From Paracoccaceae bacterium (GTDB lineage Bacteria; Pseudomonadota; Alphaproteobacteria; Rhodobacterales; Rhodobacteraceae), in assembly GCA_013214575.1 (NCBI GenBank), contig JABSSD010000170.1:1-45262 (forward strand): a stretch of DNA of 45,262 bases, in the 5' to 3' direction. Positions within the stretch are counted from its first letter, which is position 1. Every line of letters begins with the position of its first letter. Below are positions 38,616 to 45,262 of the stretch, one piece after another. The notes under the pieces were generated by a model. The model made no database searches and had not been told where the DNA came from. It worked only from the letters and a program-made list of their open reading frames with translations. A program made the translations under genes and the position numbers.

Positions 38616-38880
38616 CCGCTTGGGAAAGCTACCCCATCACCAAAACAAAACCCCGCGCAGTTGGCTGCACGGGGTCATTGATTGGACGGTGGACCCATGT
38701 GCAACGCTTGTCTCTGGTGTCCCGGCCAACAAGTGGATTGAACCGGTTGTGACCGATGCTCCTGTTGCGGAAACGCTCCCGGACAGGGGCACTCAGCTCG
38801 CCCAAGCGGGATTTGATGGACGCAGCAAACGCTAAGCCTCTATACTCTGACAATAAATGCTGCATATGAGGGCCAGAAAT
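38616..38880. other. Intergenic region with a copy of the prs terminator
   Basis: The 29-base run aaaaccccgcgcagttggct...ggggt at 38647-38675 is identical to the prs terminator at 39731-39759. The similarity continues into 20 or so bases to the right. It forms the same stem, so it may end the LysM transcript. The rest carries only chance frames. Confidence 0.7.
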
Positions 38881-39573
38881 ATGGCTGAGCAGAAACTTGG
38901 ACCCTTTAAACAAGCTTTGAAGGATGCCGAGGAAGGGGCAAATGCAAAGCGGGTGGAGAAAGACATGCTCGTCACCCACCAATACCCGGACTACGAAACC
39001 TACCGGGATGTTCAGGTCGCTGGCAACAAAGCCAAGATTCGGATGCAGTTCGTGCGGGAAAGCCATGTTGAAGCGCTGAGCGCCTATCTGGGTGAGATCT
39101 TCGAAACTATTGAATATGGTCTATGTCACGGGACCCGGAGCGGCCGTGAGCAGGCCTGGTTCAAAGCCCATCTGCCCGGAGATCCAACAGTGATCGGCAC
39201 CGAGATTTCCGATACCGCAGACCAATTTCCGGATACTGTGCAGTGGGATTTTCATGACGACAACCCCGACTGGCATGGCAAAGCAAATTTCGTGTATTCT
39301 AACAGTTGGGACCATGCATTTGATCCTGAAATGGCCTTTGGCAATTGGGTAAAATGTCTGAAACCTGGTGGTGTTCTGGTGCTAGATTATACCAAAGGTC
39401 AATCGCCAGAAGCAGCCAATGCCCTTGATCCTTTCGGAGCAACCCTCGAGGCTCTGGAGGAGCTTCTCAGGCACTGCCTGAAAGGTCAGGGGACCCTCCG
39501 CGAGACGCTCGACTGGCGGCGCAGGAATAAAGAATACCGATGTCGCGTTGTTGTCTGGCAGAAAAAGATTTAA
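38881..39573 (+). CDS. SAM-dependent methyltransferase domain protein
   Basis: The 230-residue protein has a stretch CHGTRSGREQAWFKAHLPGD, VIGTEISDTADQFPDTVQWD, FVYSNSWDHAFDPEMAFGNW, VKCLKPGGVLVLDYTKGQS, the pattern of a small class of methyltransferases with KPGG and GTEIS in place of the plain GxGxG. ATG 38881 (gaggg eight bases upstream) is preferred over ATG 38857. The C-terminal RRNKEYRCRVVVWQKK is a usual ending for such proteins. It lies between two copies of the prs terminator, as if inserted there. Substrate unknown. Confidence 0.75.
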   Translation: MAEQKLGPFKQALKDAEEGANAKRVEKDMLVTHQYPDYETYRDVQVAGNKAKIRMQFVRESHVEALSAYLGEIFETIEYGLCHGTRSGREQAWFKAHLPGDPTVIGTEISDTADQFPDTVQWDFHDDNPDWHGKANFVYSNSWDHAFDPEMAFGNWVKCLKPGGVLVLDYTKGQSPEAANALDPFGATLEALEELLRHCLKGQGTLRETLDWRRRNKEYRCRVVVWQKKI

Positions 39574-39730
39574 AGGCGGATTCTCGGCACCGCAGACCGT
39601 CTTGCCGAGGGCCGCGAATTCGTATTTTCCGCGACTGGCCGCAGAAACCTGTTTGAAACTGTCAGCTTAAGGGTCGTTTTCTGCGGCTGGGTCGCAATTG
39701 GCAAGCACCGGGCACCGCAGCGACAAACGC

Positions 39731-39759
39731 AAAACCCCGCGCAGTTGGCTGCACGGGGT
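39731..39759. terminator. Terminator of prs
   Basis: On the minus strand accccg(t)gcag...ctgc(g)cggggt forms a stem with loop ccaa, followed by T residues. The gene prs ends at 39783, just before it. On the plus strand it also has a T-run (ggggtttttg), so it may end transcripts from the left as well. Confidence 0.8.
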
Positions 39760-39782
39760 TTTTGATCGGACTGTAGTCCAGA

Positions 39783-40805
39783 TCAGATGTTGTTCGAATA
39801 CAGCGACTCGTAGATCGGGATCAGCGTCTTGTCGTCAAACAGCGACGACACGCTCGTGCCGTGCCAGATGTTCAGGATCGCCTGGGTGAACAGCGGCGCC
39901 GTTGGCAGGATGCGGATGTTGGGCGTGTTGCGGACTTCGTCAGTCGGCTGGATCGAATCCGTCAGCACCAGCGATTTCATCACCGAGTTGGTGACCCGTT
40001 CAACCGCCGGGCCGCTCATCACCCCGTGGGTGATATAGGCATGAACTTCCTTGGCACCGTTATCCATCAGGATCTGAGCCGCCTTGCACAGGGTGCCGGC
40101 GGTGTCGCACATATCGTCGATGATCAGACAAATCTTGTCGGTGACATCGCCAATGACGGTCATCTCGGCCACTTCACCTGCCTTGCCCCGGCGTTTGTCG
40201 ACGATCGACAGCGGCGCATTGATGCGTTTGGCCAACTCACGCGCACGGGCAACGCCGCCGACGTCCGGTGACACCACCATCAGCTCACCCATACGGTCCT
40301 TGAACTGGTTCTTGACGTCCAGCGCAAAGATTGGGCTGGCATATAGGTTGTCGACGGGAATGTCGAAGAAGCCCTGGATCTGTGCCGCGTGCAGATCCAT
40401 GGTCAGCACCCGCTCGATACCGGATTCGACCAGCATATTGGCGACCAGCTTGGCGGTGATCGGGGTGCGTGCCTTGGTGCGGCGGTCCTGACGGGCATAG
40501 CCGAAATAGGGGATCACCGCGGTGATCCGCTGGGCGGATGAGCGCCGCAGCGCGTCGGCGATGATCAGCAGCTCCATCAGGTTGTCATTGGCCGGGTTTG
40601 AGGTCGGCTGAATGATGAACATGTCCTCGCCGCGGACATTTTCATAGACCTCGACAAAGATTTCGCCATCGTTGAACCGCTCGACGCGGGCATCAACCAA
40701 ACCCTGATCGACACCGCGATGCAGGCTCATTCGGCGGCTGATAGATTCGGCAAGTGGTTGGTTTGCGTTCCCAGATATGAGTTTGGGTTCGTTTAGAGTC
40801 GGCAT
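39783..40805 (-). CDS. prs: Ribose-phosphate pyrophosphokinase
   Basis: The 340-residue enzyme makes PRPP from ribose 5-phosphate and ATP for purine, pyrimidine, His and Trp synthesis. Landmarks are [40 protein letters not shown] (with the flexible catalytic loop), [20 protein letters not shown] and the PRPP-binding [18 protein letters not shown]. Length is slightly above the usual 315. It is divergent from the DsbA-type isomerase with 108 bases between. A terminator follows the stop. Confidence 0.97.
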   Translation of the reverse strand: MPTLNEPKLISGNANQPLAESISRRMSLHRGVDQGLVDARVERFNDGEIFVEVYENVRGEDMFIIQPTSNPANDNLMELLIIADALRRSSAQRITAVIPYFGYARQDRRTKARTPITAKLVANMLVESGIERVLTMDLHAAQIQGFFDIPVDNLYASPIFALDVKNQFKDRMGELMVVSPDVGGVARARELAKRINAPLSIVDKRRGKAGEVAEMTVIGDVTDKICLIIDDMCDTAGTLCKAAQILMDNGAKEVHAYITHGVMSGPAVERVTNSVMKSLVLTDSIQPTDEVRNTPNIRILPTAPLFTQAILNIWHGTSVSSLFDDKTLIPIYESLYSNNI

Positions 40806-40913
40806 GAGCTGAATATCCCCAGGCAGCTAAGCAATGTGACGGATTCGTGATATTGAACACCGCTTAGCATGGGCGTACCGTCGCGCAAAGTTCTTAGGCA
40901 GGAGAAAGCCAAT

Positions 40914-41516
40914 ATGACCCGGATCACCTTCTATTTTTCCACCCTGTCACCCTTCACCTATCTCGCAGGCACCCGGCTGGAAGAGATCGCGACCCGGCAT
41001 GGCGCCGAGATCCTCTATAAGCCGCTGGATATCATGGCGCTGTTTGGCCGCACCGGCGGTGTCCCCCCCAAGGATCGCCATCCCTCGCGCCAGCAATACC
41101 GGTTGATCGAAATGCAACGCCAGGCCAAGACGCTTGGACTGCCGCTGACCCTGAAACCGGCCTTTTGGCCCACCAACCCGGCACCGTCCTGCTATGCGTT
41201 TATTGCAGCGCAGAACGCCGGCGGTGGCGATCTGGGCAAACTGCATCACGCCCTGACCCGCGCGGTCTGGGCCGAAGACAAGAACATCGCCGAGGACGGT
41301 GTGATCCGCAGCTGTCTCGAAAGCGCCGGTTTCGACGCCGCGCTGGCGGATAGCGGATTGCTGACCGGCGCCGAGACCTATGCGCAAAACCTCGAAGAGG
41401 CGGTCAGCGCCGGGGTGTTTGGCGCCCCGTTTTACATCACCGATGATGGGGCCCGGTTCTGGGGGCAGGACCGGTTAGAGGCGCTGGATCAGCACCTGTC
41501 GGACCGCGCAGCATGA
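40914..41516 (+). CDS. 2-hydroxychromene-2-carboxylate isomerase-like (DsbA family)
   Basis: The 200-residue protein begins TRITFYFSTLSPFTYLAGTR and continues EIATRHGAEILYKPLDIMAL and GVPPKDRHPSRQQYRLIEMQ, then GVFGAPFYITDDGARFWGQD and ALDQHL. This is the NahD/HCCA isomerase branch of the thioredoxin fold, with Ser in place of the disulfide. Bacteria use it for glutathione-dependent isomerisation of aromatic breakdown products; here no naphthalene genes are near, so the real substrate is unknown. Start ATG 40914 has aggagaaag upstream. Its stop overlaps the start of the next gene (ATGA). Confidence 0.85.
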   Translation: MTRITFYFSTLSPFTYLAGTRLEEIATRHGAEILYKPLDIMALFGRTGGVPPKDRHPSRQQYRLIEMQRQAKTLGLPLTLKPAFWPTNPAPSCYAFIAAQNAGGGDLGKLHHALTRAVWAEDKNIAEDGVIRSCLESAGFDAALADSGLLTGAETYAQNLEEAVSAGVFGAPFYITDDGARFWGQDRLEALDQHLSDRAA

Positions 41517-42376
41517 ACATAGCCAGCCGCACAGTGCCGCAACCGGTGCCGCAACCGGTGCCGCAACCGGTGCCGCAACCGGTGCCGCAACCGGTGCCGC
41601 AACCGGTGTTCAGCCGCAGCTTCGGGTCCGGCCCCCGGCAGGTGCTGGCCTTGCACTGTTCGCTGGCTCATTCCGGCACCTGGAGGGGGGTGGCAGCTGA
41701 GCTGTCCGAGGAGGCAACTGTGACGGCCTTTGACCTGCTGACCCATGGCCGTAGCCCGGACTGGGATCAGCAGGGTGATTTCCAGGATCGAAATGTCGCA
41801 GCCGGCTTGTCGCTGCTGAGCCAGCCGATGGATCTGGTCGGCCATTCTTTTGGCGCCACGGTGGCGCTGCAGATGGCGCTTCGGCGGCCGGAGCTTGTGC
41901 GCAGCCTGACGCTGATCGAGCCGGTGTTCTTTGCCGCCGCTGAGGATGCCAGCCTGCTGGTGGCGCTGAAGGAGCAGAACCGCCCCTTTACTGAGGCGCT
42001 CAAGGCGGGGGATCCGGCGCTGGCTGCACGCCTGTTCAATCGGATGTGGAGCTCGGGGGCGCCGAAGTGGCCGGATCTGACAGAGACCACCCGTGCGGCA
42101 ATGGTGCGGGCGATTGAAATTGTGCCGGCCTGTGATCCGGCGGTTCACACCGATCGCGGGGGATTGCTGGCTCCGGGCGGGGCGGATTGCCTTATGATGC
42201 CAATCTTGCTGCTGCATGGCTCCGAGACCAACCCGGTGATCCCATCGGTAAATGCCGGCTTGCTGCGGCAGTTGCCAAATGCCCGCATTGCGGTGGTTCA
42301 AGGCGCCGGTCATATGGTGTCGATCTCACACCCAGCCGAGGTGGCCGCCGAATTGCGGCGGCTGTGGACCGCCTAG
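41513..42376 (+). CDS. Alpha/beta hydrolase with N-terminal VPQP repeat
   Basis: The 287-residue hydrolase carries the nucleophile elbow MDLVGHSFGATVALQMALRR, the catalytic acid region (PILLLHGSETNPVIPSV) and the His in VQGAGHMVSISHP, so all three triad residues are present. Its first 31 residues are unusual: MNIASRT and then six copies of VPQP, coded by a 12-base unit. After VFSRSFGSGPRQVLALHCSL the normal fold begins. It overlaps the isomerase gene by ATGA. The substrate is not known. Confidence 0.85.
   Translation: MNIASRTVPQPVPQPVPQPVPQPVPQPVPQPVFSRSFGSGPRQVLALHCSLAHSGTWRGVAAELSEEATVTAFDLLTHGRSPDWDQQGDFQDRNVAAGLSLLSQPMDLVGHSFGATVALQMALRRPELVRSLTLIEPVFFAAAEDASLLVALKEQNRPFTEALKAGDPALAARLFNRMWSSGAPKWPDLTETTRAAMVRAIEIVPACDPAVHTDRGGLLAPGGADCLMMPILLLHGSETNPVIPSVNAGLLRQLPNARIAVVQGAGHMVSISHPAEVAAELRRLWTA
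41534..41605 (+). repeat. 12-bp in-frame tandem repeat, six copies
   Basis: gtgccgcaaccg occurs six times without a change at 41534-41605, giving (VPQP)6 near the hydrolase N-terminus. Exact copies point to recent slipped-strand growth. Gain or loss of a unit keeps the reading frame. Confidence 0.95.
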
Positions 42377-42419
42377 CGAGTCCCCGATAATGGCTTTATG
42401 TGCGCAGCTCCGTTACCGG

Positions 42420-42530
42420 GGTCCGCTCTTCATCTGGCCAAAAATATCCCAGAGAGAGCAGGCGCCTTGAAAACCATCCAGTGGATGGTTTCGACTGCGA
42501 GCGGGCGGAGCCCAGGGGGGTGGCCCCCAT
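42420..42530. repeat. Structured intergenic repeat, copy 2
   Basis: The core at 42420-42450 matches 28 of 31 bases with 14396-14426. It is followed by a perfect 9-bp hairpin aaaccatcc-agt-ggatggttt (42471-42491) and C/G runs. Like copy 1 it lies between convergent genes, here the hydrolase and the threonine aldolase. Confidence 0.65.
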
Positions 42531-42545
42531 CCCTCGATCTGGTCT

Positions 42546-43580
42546 TCAGATCAGCGCCAGAAACTGGTCAATTTGCTCTCTGCTGATCGACCAGTCGCAA
42601 ACAAATCGGGCGCCGATCCTCTCGTCGCCGGGACCTTGCAGCGGTGCATCCCACAGATGATATGACGCACCAGCGTCAAAGGCGCGCTGGTGGCTGGCGC
42701 GGGGCAGGGAGGCAAAAATCATATTGGCCTCGGGCCGGTGCAGGAATTCAGCTCCGGCTTGGCGCAGCCCCTCAGCCAGATAGGCACTGTTGCCATTGGC
42801 CCTTTGGGCGTTGTCCAGCCACAGGTCCTGTTGCAGATAGGCCAGCATCTGCGCCGCCAGATAGCGGTTTTTGGAAAACAGATGCGCGCCGCGTTTGCGC
42901 CGCAGCTCAAATTCCCAGGCATGTTTGGGGTCAAAGAAGATCACCGCCTCGACGCCCATGCAGCCGTTTTTGGTGCCGCCAAAGCTGACCACGTCAACCC
43001 CGGCTTTCCAGCTCATCTCAGCCGCCGTGCAATCTAGCGCCACCATGGCATTGGCAAAGCGCGCCCCGTCCAGATGCACCGGCAGGCCAAACTCAGCCGC
43101 CACCGCTGTCAGCGCCCGCAATTCCTCCAGCGAATAGACTGAGCCGCGCTCGGTCACCTGGCTGATCGCCACCGGGCCGCGCTGTGGGCCGTGTACGCCG
43201 CGGGTTTCTTCAGTCTCGATGGCCTTGCGCAGGCCCTGGGCGGTCATCTTGTTGCCGCAGGGCACCAGGGTCAGTTTGGCGCCGCCAGAATAAAACTCGG
43301 GCGCGTTGCACTCATCCTCGTGGATATGCGCCACATCGGAACAGAACACGGTCTGATAGGGCTGGCTCAGAGTGGCCAGCGCCAGCGCATTGGCGGCGGT
43401 GCCAGTGGCCACCAGATAGACGGCGGCCTCAGGCGCCTCAAACACCTCGCGCAGAGTGTCGCGCAAGGTCTCCATCTGGGTGTCGGCGCCATAGCTCATG
43501 GCATAGCCGGTATTGGCCTGCGTCAGCGCCTGCAGAATATGCGGGTGAACGGGGCCAGAGTTGTCAGAGGCAAAATACAT
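42546..43580 (-). CDS. ltaE: Low-specificity L-threonine aldolase
   Basis: The 344-residue PLP enzyme splits threonine or allo-threonine into glycine and acetaldehyde. MYFASDNSGPVHPHILQALT is the family start, AVYLVATGTAANALALATLS follows, the Asp is in VHLDGARFANAMVAL, and the lysine in VVSFGGTKNGCMG. Length is normal. The start is ATG 43580. The open frame continues upstream to 44078 with sequence unrelated to the family, an AP2-like remnant, so that longer reading is rejected as the native protein. Confidence 0.9.
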   Translation of the reverse strand: MYFASDNSGPVHPHILQALTQANTGYAMSYGADTQMETLRDTLREVFEAPEAAVYLVATGTAANALALATLSQPYQTVFCSDVAHIHEDECNAPEFYSGGAKLTLVPCGNKMTAQGLRKAIETEETRGVHGPQRGPVAISQVTERGSVYSLEELRALTAVAAEFGLPVHLDGARFANAMVALDCTAAEMSWKAGVDVVSFGGTKNGCMGVEAVIFFDPKHAWEFELRRKRGAHLFSKNRYLAAQMLAYLQQDLWLDNAQRANGNSAYLAEGLRQAGAEFLHRPEANMIFASLPRASHQRAFDAGASYHLWDAPLQGPGDERIGARFVCDWSISREQIDQFLALI

Positions 43581-43789
43581 CAGATTGGTTCCTCGCCGTT
43601 GCCTGCATACATCAAAGCGCCGCAACGCTTCGGCAGGGGTACGCTCTGGGTCTGTGGTGGTCAAGCCGTTATGCCTGATCTGCTGCCCGGCAGTGCCGCG
43701 CCACAGAGAGATGCCAATGGAACCATGAAACTCAGACACACATTTCCCTGAGGGTGCGAGGGGGGGGGCAGGGGTTGACATAATGCTTC

Positions 43790-44078
43790 GGCTCAGATCG
43801 AGGCTCAGATCAAGGCCTGTCCCACTCAAGACTTCCGCTACAGCTGTCGTTGCTGCGATCCGCGCAACGATGCTGTCGTCGCTCTTGATGCTGCTGCATA
43901 GGTGATCCCTGAATTCAATCGCACGGGCCATGCCTTCGCCAGTACGGGGGAAGTTCTTGCATTTACGCTTGCCGGAATCGTCGGACCATTGCAGGCGCCA
44001 GTACAGATATTTCTTGCCGTTCACCTGATTGGCGATCTTGGAGATACCAGACTGGCCAGAGGTGTTGTTATCGAACAT
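43790..44078 (-). pseudogene. AP2-like C-terminal part of an HNH/AP2 endonuclease, decayed
   Basis: From ATG 44078 the minus frame reads MFDNNTSGQSGISKIANQVN, GKKYLYWRLQWSDDSGKRKC, KNFPRTGEGMARAIEFRDHL. The NNTSGxxGI start and the W-x-x-x-W segment are those of the AP2 DNA-binding part found at the end of phage and homing HNH endonucleases. The HNH part itself is missing; its N-terminus may be the small frame at 44104-44250. No stop separates this frame from ltaE, so it runs on in-frame. A reduced remnant. Confidence 0.5.
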
Positions 44079-44103
44079 CTTGGTGGTCCTGCGATTGCTT
44101 GAT

Positions 44104-44250
44104 CTAGTGGCAGGCCAGGGGTTCGCTCAGCGTAAACGCTTTGCCAAGCCGAGAGGTGCTGATGCGATGGATCCGTTCGGTCTCAGGGTGGTAACTGAAG
44201 AAGCGCCTGAGTTCTTTGACTGGCGGTAGTGGTCGGAATGCTCTTGGCAT
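44104..44250 (-). pseudogene. HNH endonuclease N-terminus remnant
   Basis: The 48-residue frame MPRAFRPLPPVKELRRFFSY, HPETERIHRISTSRLGKAFT resembles the opening of phage-type HNH/AP2 endonucleases (PLPPVEELRxxxxYDPETG). A ribosome-binding site (acggag) lies eight bases before ATG 44250. It stops at 44104 before any HNH residues. With the AP2-like remnant 26 bases further on, it is best read as one gene with its core deleted. Confidence 0.45.
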
Positions 44251-44287
44251 GTTGGTTCTCCGTATGAGTTGCCAAGCGCTGGGATTC

Positions 44288-44490
44288 TGAGTTGTGGGAC
44301 AAGGTGATCGGCTGGTCTTTACGGACACGAGAGCGGTATATCTATTGAATCGACTCAGACACCGTGTACAGGTCTCTGTGCTTTTGATCATCCACTCCGA
44401 GGAACCGGGCCACGTTTGGATTGGCATTCTGGTTCCAGAGGTACACGAGATGGCTGCACTGGTCGTAGTCTTTGGTGCGCGAGTTTGATT
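44288..44490 (-). pseudogene. Broken frame of unknown family, interrupted by an amber codon
   Basis: A minus-strand frame gives SRTKDYDQCSHLVYLWNQNA, NPNVARFLGVDDQKHRDLYT, VSESIQ, then a TAG stop near 44344, then IYRSRVRKDQPITLSHNSES. TAG would be a Trp codon if one base were G. The sequence has the even composition of real coding DNA but I cannot name the family. It lies upstream of the HNH remnant on the same strand and is probably a phage gene lost with it. Confidence 0.35.
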
Positions 44491-44519
44491 TGGAACCCAC
44501 TTCGCACCCTCAAACAATC

Positions 44520-44803
44520 TGCTGAGTTGTGAGATTTTCCGGGTTGCTCGTCATTGGATCCGGGCTAGCGCCTGCGTTACGATGCGGTCCAACCGATCTG
44601 ACTTCCTTCGCTGTGCGATCTTGTTTTGCACAATGAAAAATTCAGAACGACGACCCTATGTGATCGTCCGAGATGGAACAGCTAGAAACAAGCGTATCCC
44701 TAGTCAAGAATAGTGAGTACGTAGATGGAAGAAGCGCAGAAGCAAATTAATATCGTGATCTTGAGGTGGGCATAGCCCTATCAAGAGCGCAGGAGAGAGA
44801 AAT
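44520..44803. other. Intergenic, AT-richer accessory DNA
   Basis: About 280 bases of lower GC than the window average with no recognisable gene. A ribosome-binding site (ggagagag) for the sulfotransferase remnant lies at 44791-44798. Confidence 0.4.
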
Positions 44804-45154
44804 ATGGTAAACTCTGTAACCCCTAGAGCAGTTCTAGAAAAACCTATTTCCAAACGTAAGGATGTCTTCCTGGCGCCCTTCAGCAAGCGTTACAAAAACC
44901 GCTACTCATTCTCTCGCGTGCCTTTAGAACAACAAATTGTTCTGCTACGTTGTAATTCAACTCGAGACCAAAAATTCGCTTACATAAGAAACTCAAAAGC
45001 TGGTTGCACAACGATAGCAAACTTACTGTATCTTTACGAGTTTGGTAAGGAGGCCGAAGGTAGTATTCATTGCGATACAGAAGATTTAATAAAAGGCATT
45101 CAATACTGGCGACCTAACAGAGTGTCTGACGTCAGCGCCTATGGGACCAAATAG
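44804..45154 (+). pseudogene. Sulfotransferase, truncated by an insertion sequence
   Basis: The 116-residue frame holds KFAYIRNSKAGCTTIANLLY, the 5'-phosphosulfate-binding loop of sulfotransferase family 2, which moves sulfate from PAPS to sugars or lipids. The family usually has 230-300 residues. After about DLIKGIQYW the frame enters the leader of the IS3-family element and stops at 45154. The C-terminal substrate- and 3'-phosphate-binding part is therefore lost here. The DNA is AT-rich, which suggests acquisition with a surface-polysaccharide cluster. Confidence 0.65.
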
Positions 45155-45262
45155 CGGTATTTGATAAGGGAGTGTTCTTGGCTCATCGTAACCACTGAGG
45201 AGTGGGACATGAGACAGACAACTGGAACACGCAAAAGCCCTGGCGAGAAGATCGTCAAAGAC
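45140..45262 (+). mobile_element. IS3-family insertion sequence, right fragment
   Basis: The element begins near 45140 (a region gcctatgggaccaaatagcg, exact boundary not shown) and carries the start of its first transposase gene. It breaks the sulfotransferase gene. Its sequence differs from the element at the left edge, so the two are not copies of each other. Confidence 0.55.
45209..45262 (+). CDS. IS3-family transposase OrfA, N-terminus (runs off window)
   Basis: Eighteen residues MRQTTGTRKSPGEKIVKD are visible. This start is common in IS3-family OrfA proteins of Rhodobacteraceae, where the helix-turn-helix follows. The ribosome-binding site gaggag lies nine bases before the ATG. The remainder is outside the window. 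Confidence 0.7.
   Translation, partial: MRQTTGTRKSPGEKIVKD

Noticed and set aside
42546-44078. Single 510-residue protein ending in threonine aldolase
   Set aside because: The first 166 residues have no relation to the aldolase family, which has its own proper start at 43580.

Overview
The window looks like a piece of a high-GC alphaproteobacterial chromosome, most likely Rhodobacteraceae (Roseobacter group). The F1 ATP synthase operon atpHAGDC stands alone without the F0 genes. ClpA, an M23 peptidase and glyoxalase II sit together. hisC and a tyrC-type dehydrogenase overlap, followed by an extensin-like gene. A Hint_2 protein, a DUF2125 protein and an H-type lectin protein resemble familiar members of that family. 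This is inference from protein content; no 16S rRNA or tRNA gene was seen.

Layout. 1-128 is the end of an IS3-family element (orfA start, minus strand). 129-3160 is a collapsed prophage: P27 terminase small subunit, terminase large subunit with its ATP-binding segment deleted, tape measure, tail and tail-tip fragments, and a small phage membrane protein, all in phage order but broken by frameshifts, stops and large deletions. A 28-bp perfect inverted repeat (3280-3343) separates it from a chemoreceptor gene (minus). Then come an AraC-family regulator beside a secreted DUF1254 protein, an NAD-dependent epimerase/dehydratase, a three-copy 40-bp tandem repeat, a small lipoprotein, an LpxR-like lipid A deacylase, a Hint_2 protein, rpsD and a PA14-like secreted protein. 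An Lrp regulator is divergent from a class-V aminotransferase. Next is a 547-residue protein without a signal peptide, with a peptidoglycan-binding-like N-terminus and a long helical body. The hisC-tyrC-extensin chain, a DUF2125 protein and a ChaC-like gamma-glutamylcyclotransferase follow.

23160-26777 encodes a four-TM MotA/ExbB/TolQ-type protein and an 805-residue partner with one TM helix carrying an Asp, a very long coiled coil and an OmpA peptidoglycan-binding end. Together they look like a proton-channel machine spanning the envelope. M23 peptidase, clpA and gloB follow on the minus strand, then a methyltransferase and atpHAGDC. Downstream are an H-type lectin gene, an AT-richer LysM protein and a methyltransferase lying between two copies of the prs terminator. 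prs is divergent from a DsbA-type isomerase that overlaps an alpha/beta hydrolase carrying an in-frame six-copy VPQP repeat. A low-specificity threonine aldolase ends the core part.

43581-45262 is again accessory DNA: a decayed HNH/AP2 endonuclease, a frame broken by a stop, a sulfotransferase gene truncated by an IS3-family insertion, and the start of that transposase. Most genes are ordinary chromosomal genes. The points most worth following up are the channel/coiled-coil/OmpA pair, the two signal-less proteins with PGB or LysM modules (16654-18297 and 37767-38615), the structured repeats between convergent genes, and the duplicated terminator around the methyltransferase.
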